Positions 33,534 to 36,865 of a stretch of 36,865 bases of DNA are shown one piece after another. The notes under the pieces are model-generated. The model saw only the letters and a list, made by a program, of their open reading frames with translations. It was not told the origin of the DNA and did not search any database. A program made the position numbers and the translations under genes. How positions within the stretch are numbered: position 1 is the first letter of the stretch; each line of letters starts with the position of its first letter. Source of the DNA: Devosiaceae bacterium (lineage in GTDB: Bacteria; Pseudomonadota; Alphaproteobacteria; Rhizobiales; Devosiaceae); the NCBI GenBank assembly GCA_021648585.1, contig JAKISM010000004.1, positions 1-36,865 of the forward strand, written 5' to 3'.

Positions 33534-34581
33534 AGTTAAAACTAATGAGTTGAAAAAACACTCGCCACAAACCAAGCGCAAAAGAACACTAGCCGAGTTG
33601 GCTATTCGCTATGGGTTTTTATTATTAATGGTAGGACTTATAATATTTTTCTCACTCACTGCAGAAGGATTTGCTAGCCCATTTAGTGCCGTTTTTATTT
33701 TTCAATCAGTTGCTATTACTGGAATTTTGGCTCTTGGGGTAACCGCAACACTGGTTGTTGATGGTTTTGACCTCTCAATTGGCTCTACAGCTACTTCAGC
33801 CCTAATGTTATCCGCCTATGTTATGGTGGTGCTAGAAATGAATGCTTTTGTGGCTGTAATTGCCTGCCTTATAATGGGAGCATTTGTAGGGCTTATAAAT
33901 GGCCTTCTCATTGTAAAAATGAAAGTTCCTGACCTATTGGCAACACTTGGCATGATGTTTTTGCTAATTGGTTTGCAGCGTATTCCAACGGAAGGACGCT
34001 CTATTTCTACTGGCATGACCATGCCCGACGGACGAGTTACTGAGGGTGTGTTTTCTCCTGCATTTTTAGCTTTAGGTCGTCATAGATTTGATTTTTTTAT
34101 TGATAATCTCATACCAGTATCGGTTATTGTTTTGTTGGTAATAGGGTTTTTAGTATGGGTATTTATGGAGCTAACACGCCATGGTCGCTTAATGTATGCG
34201 ATAGGCTCAAACCAACGTGCAGCGGAATTGGCTGGCGCTAATGTTAAACGCTATAAAATTTTAGCCTATATGATATCAGGTGTTCTTGCATCAGTTGGCG
34301 GCATATTGCTTGCAGCTAGGCTAGGTCGCGGTGACATTGCCTCTGGAAATAATTTATTATTGGATTCTGTTGCCGCTGCGCTTATTGGCTTTGCTGTCTT
34401 AGGGGCTGCAAAACCCAACGCATTTGGCACCGTAATAGGCGCACTATTTATTGGTATTCTATTGCAAGGTTTAACTATGATGAATGCCCCTTATTACACT
34501 CAAGATTTCGTAAAAGGCGCAGTACTTGTTATCGCACTCGTCTTTACCTTTGCGCTCTCAAGGCGAAAAGGTACTCACTAA
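33523..34581 (+). CDS. RbsC-like sugar ABC transporter permease
   Basis: Permease of 352 aa with multiple hydrophobic spans after a basic N-terminus (1-28). Family blocks are ALGVTATLVVDGFDLSIGS in the first third, GRLMYAIGSNQRAAELAGANV, and LLDSVAAALIGFAVLGAAKP near the end. It overlaps the ATPase stop by 11 bases and precedes the binding protein by 35 bases. Confidence 0.92.
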   Translation: MQPEVKTNELKKHSPQTKRKRTLAELAIRYGFLLLMVGLIIFFSLTAEGFASPFSAVFIFQSVAITGILALGVTATLVVDGFDLSIGSTATSALMLSAYVMVVLEMNAFVAVIACLIMGAFVGLINGLLIVKMKVPDLLATLGMMFLLIGLQRIPTEGRSISTGMTMPDGRVTEGVFSPAFLALGRHRFDFFIDNLIPVSVIVLLVIGFLVWVFMELTRHGRLMYAIGSNQRAAELAGANVKRYKILAYMISGVLASVGGILLAARLGRGDIASGNNLLLDSVAAALIGFAVLGAAKPNAFGTVIGALFIGILLQGLTMMNAPYYTQDFVKGAVLVIALVFTFALSRRKGTH

Positions 34582-34616
34582 TCTACAATGACTATAAACT
34601 AAACAGGGAGACTAAA

Positions 34617-35666
34617 ATGAAACTAACACGTCGTATATTTATGAAGCTTACTATCAGCGCTTTTGCGTTGGGTGCAAGCTTATCAGCCGCATTTGCTCAA
34701 AGCATGCCGGCTCCTTTTGATAATGCAGGTGATGTAAAAATTGCCCTTGTTCGTTATCTTTCAACAGGTGATTTCTTCCAAGCATATCTTTCTGGTGTTG
34801 AAGCTCAATCTGCGGCTCTTGGCGTAGATCTTCGCATTTTTGACAGTCGTCAAGATGCTGCATTACAGGCTGATATGGTTGATCAGGCCATAGCAATTGG
34901 GGTTGATGGAATTATTGTTCAGCACGGACTCACAGAATCTATGCAAGATGCCGTTCAGCGTGCATTGGATGCGGGAATTAAAGTTGTGGCTTTTGACGTA
35001 AATGTTGAAAATCCAGCAGTACCTCAGGTTGAGCAATCTGATAGAGATTTAGCTCGTCTTGCGCTTGAACAAGCTATTATCGATAATGGCGATACATGGA
35101 AAGCTGGCTATGTATATGTAGCTGGTATTGCACCACTTGATCGTCGAGATGAAACTTGGGTTGAGTTTAAGAAACGTTATCCTGGTATTGATGAAGTTGC
35201 TATGTTTGGCACATTAGATAATCCAATCGCTAACTCAGTTGCAAACCAAGCTCGTTCAGTGCTTCAGGCAAACCCAGATATTACAGTTATGTTTGCACCC
35301 TATGATGAATTTGCAAAGGGCGTAAAAATTGCTGTAGATGAAGCAGGCCTAACAGATCAGATTGATATTTATTCAGCTGATGTTTCTACTGCAGATATCG
35401 CCGCTATGCGTGAACCTGGTAGTTCTTGGGTAGCAACCGCTGCTACTAACCCAGCAGTTGTTGGCGAAGTGTCTGTTCGCACATTGGCTATGTTGCTGGC
35501 TGGTGAAGAAGTTGGACAAAACGTAATTGTTCCACCAACGCTTATCACTCAGAAATTCCTTAATGACAGCGATATTAAAAACATGGAAGATCTATCGGCT
35601 AAAATGCCTCAGTTCGCCCATGCTGATGTTTCTGTGCCAGATTGGATGCCATTACCAAAACGATAA
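34617..35666 (+). CDS. Periplasmic sugar-binding protein with Tat-like signal
   Basis: Binding protein of the ribose-type family, 349 aa. The N-terminus KLTRRIFMKLTISAFALG carries a TRRxFMK twin-arginine motif followed by a hydrophobic stretch and a cleavage-like AFAQS near residue 27. The mature part shows VKIALVRYLSTGDFFQAYLS, the first-lobe GVDGIIVQHGLTESMQDAVQ, VVAFDVNVENP at the hinge and the second-lobe IDIYSADVSTADIAAM. CAGGGAG lies upstream of ATG 34617. It closes the importer operon and is followed by a strong terminator. The cargo is inferred from mtnK and mtnA. Confidence 0.9.
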   Translation: MKLTRRIFMKLTISAFALGASLSAAFAQSMPAPFDNAGDVKIALVRYLSTGDFFQAYLSGVEAQSAALGVDLRIFDSRQDAALQADMVDQAIAIGVDGIIVQHGLTESMQDAVQRALDAGIKVVAFDVNVENPAVPQVEQSDRDLARLALEQAIIDNGDTWKAGYVYVAGIAPLDRRDETWVEFKKRYPGIDEVAMFGTLDNPIANSVANQARSVLQANPDITVMFAPYDEFAKGVKIAVDEAGLTDQIDIYSADVSTADIAAMREPGSSWVATAATNPAVVGEVSVRTLAMLLAGEEVGQNVIVPPTLITQKFLNDSDIKNMEDLSAKMPQFAHADVSVPDWMPLPKR

Positions 35667-35695
35667 GAATTAAATAACCAATATTTTTACTTTTA

Positions 35696-35730
35696 GGCTG
35701 CGGGGAGAAACTCCGCAGCCAATTTTATTT
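35696..35730 (+). terminator. Rho-independent terminator after the importer operon
   Basis: GGCTGCGG (35696-35703) pairs with CCGCAGCC (35713-35720), with the possible inner pairing GAG/CTC, followed by the T-rich AATTTTATTT. It lies 30 bases after the binding-protein stop. Confidence 0.85.
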
Positions 35731-35803
35731 ACGATGAACAACAAGTGATGTTTTCTTAATCATAGCAGGATCGCTATATGAGGATTGTTTTGGTCATTCT
35801 ATG

Positions 35804-35809
35804 TATAAT
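35804..35809 (+). promoter_or_regulatory. Candidate -10 element for the BMP-family gene
   Basis: A perfect TATAAT lies 78 bases upstream of ATG 35887, after the terminator of the previous operon. No good -35 is found at 16-18 bases upstream, so an activator may be needed. An ATAGC/GCTAT inverted repeat (about 35762-35777) lies just upstream and could be a binding site. Confidence 0.35.
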
Positions 35810-35886
35810 TCTTGACCAGTTGGTAAAATAATGCATTACTATTCGTGAATATAAGGGGATGTAAAATTAAACAAGGGAGAAGACAC

Positions 35887-36865
35887 ATGAATTTACCAAA
35901 ATTAATTTCTAGAAGAATGGTAATTGCTGGAGCAGTAGCTTTAGGACTTATTATGTCACCGCTATCTGCTATGGCTCAAACGACAAAAGTCGCTGGAATA
36001 TTTACGCTGCCCGTTGAACAGCAATGGATCAGCCGAATTCATATTGCGCTTAACGCTGCCCAAGAGCGTGGGGATATTGAATATGTTTATTCTGAAAATG
36101 TTTCTAATACTGATTATGAGCGTGTAATGCGCGAATATGCTGAGCAGGGTGTTGATTTAATAGTTGGTGAGGTTTTTGGACTTGAACGTGCAGCAAGAAA
36201 AGTTGCTCTAGATTACCCTGATACTGCATTTTTGATGGGATCATCGTTTAAGCCAGCCGCACCAAATTTTTCAGTGTTTGACAATTATATCCATGAGCCT
36301 GCATATTTATCAGGCATGATTGCAGGTGATGCAAGTGAAACAAATATAATTGGCATGGTTGGGGGTTATGCTATCCCTGAGGTTAATAGATTAATGCATG
36401 CCTTTATGGACGGGGCTCGTGAAACTAACCCTGATGTAACCTTCCTCGTGAACTTCCTTGACAGCTGGTATGATCCACCAAAAGCAAAAGAAAGTGCATT
36501 TGCAATGATGGATGCAGGTGCAGATGTTATGTATGCTGAGCGATTTGGAGTTTCTGATGCAGCAGTTGAGCGTGGTAAAAAGGCAATTGGCAATGTGATT
36601 GATACATCAGATGATTATCCAAATACAATTCTTGCTTCAGCAATTTGGCATATGGAGCCGACAATCAATGCGGCAATTGCTGCGATAGTTGATGGGTCGT
36701 ATGTTGGGGCAGATTATAGCATATATAGCTATATGGCTCATAGTGGTGGATCGCTTACAATGGATGAAACTATGATACCAGCTGAAATAGTATCGATGGT
36801 CAAAGCCAAGCAAGCGGCAATAATGGATGGTAGCTTTGTTGTAAATGTAAACGATGAAGAACCAG
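35887..36865 (+). CDS. BMP-family (PnrA-like) ABC transporter substrate-binding protein (3' end outside window)
   Basis: Periplasmic binding protein of the basic-membrane-protein family, whose studied members bind purine nucleosides. The 326 visible residues start with a Tat-like signal (ISRRMVIAGAVALG, cleavage near AMAQT). They include WISRIHIALNAAQERGD, VDLIVGEVFGLERAARKVA, YIHEPAYLSGMIAGD and IIGMVGGYAIPEVNRLMHAF, the last two being strong family marks. AAGGGAG precedes ATG 35887. It has its own promoter region after the terminator, so it begins a new operon, probably with ATPase and permease genes beyond the edge. A nucleoside cargo would complement the neighbouring 5-deoxy/5-methylthioribose genes, but this is inference. 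Confidence 0.88.
   Translation, partial: MNLPKLISRRMVIAGAVALGLIMSPLSAMAQTTKVAGIFTLPVEQQWISRIHIALNAAQERGDIEYVYSENVSNTDYERVMREYAEQGVDLIVGEVFGLERAARKVALDYPDTAFLMGSSFKPAAPNFSVFDNYIHEPAYLSGMIAGDASETNIIGMVGGYAIPEVNRLMHAFMDGARETNPDVTFLVNFLDSWYDPPKAKESAFAMMDAGADVMYAERFGVSDAAVERGKKAIGNVIDTSDDYPNTILASAIWHMEPTINAAIAAIVDGSYVGADYSIYSYMAHSGGSLTMDETMIPAEIVSMVKAKQAAIMDGSFVVNVNDEEP

Noticed and set aside
1..36865. CRISPR arrays, rRNA genes or riboswitches
   Set aside because: No regularly spaced repeat-spacer pattern, rRNA segment or recognisable riboswitch core was seen on either strand.

Overview
The window reads as part of a low-GC alphaproteobacterial chromosome, probably Hyphomicrobiales-like. This is judged from the Opp, SorC, RbsABC-type and aldolase-SDR fusion proteins; no rRNA, intact tRNA or marker gene is present to fix the taxon. 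Nearly all coding is tight operons with ATGA or TAATG stop-start overlaps. No CRISPR array, rRNA gene or complete insertion sequence was seen.

Region 1 (1-4371, minus strand) is an oligopeptide importer, oppA-oppB-oppC-oppD. oppD runs off the left edge, and a hairpin plus U-tract lies between oppA and oppB.

Region 2 (4372-5100) has no intact gene. It holds a broken IS1182/IS5-like transposase end, a short tRNA-Ser 3'-end-like sequence and 9-bp direct repeats.

Region 3 (5100-16080, plus strand) is a heme-synthesis island: hemH, then hemA-hemC(D)-hemB-hemL-histidine kinase-response regulator-hemE-hemN-hemG. It encodes the C5 (glutamyl-tRNA) route through to protoheme. The gene set, the HemC-D fusion and the two-component system between hemL and hemE match what is known of the Leptospira hem locus with HemKR. 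Exact matches to the HemR hem-box (TGACA-N6-TGACA) lie upstream of both hemH (5114-5129) and hemA (6268-6283). Transposase relics lie on both sides (4881-5006 and about 16177-16262). I infer that a self-regulated heme locus was acquired horizontally.

Region 4 (16277-26129) is a minus-strand operon: sugar-binding protein, RbsA-like ATPase, RbsC-like permease, acetoin-dehydrogenase-like E1alpha, E1beta and E2/hydrolase, an AhpD-like CxxC protein and an FGGY kinase. A SorC regulator is divergent. It looks like uptake, phosphorylation and thiolytic cleavage of a ketose-like compound; the substrate is unknown. The 226 bases after the regulator (26130-26355) hold nothing I recognise.

Region 5 (26356-36865) pairs a class II aldolase-SDR fusion, a second SorC regulator, mtnA-mtnK and an RbsABC-type importer, followed by a BMP-family binding protein cut by the right edge. 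MtnK plus MtnA plus class II aldolase is the enzyme set of the DHAP shunt for 5-methylthioribose or 5-deoxyribose. The same TTTGACA half-site occurs in both divergent promoter regions, suggesting one SorC regulator controls the whole set.
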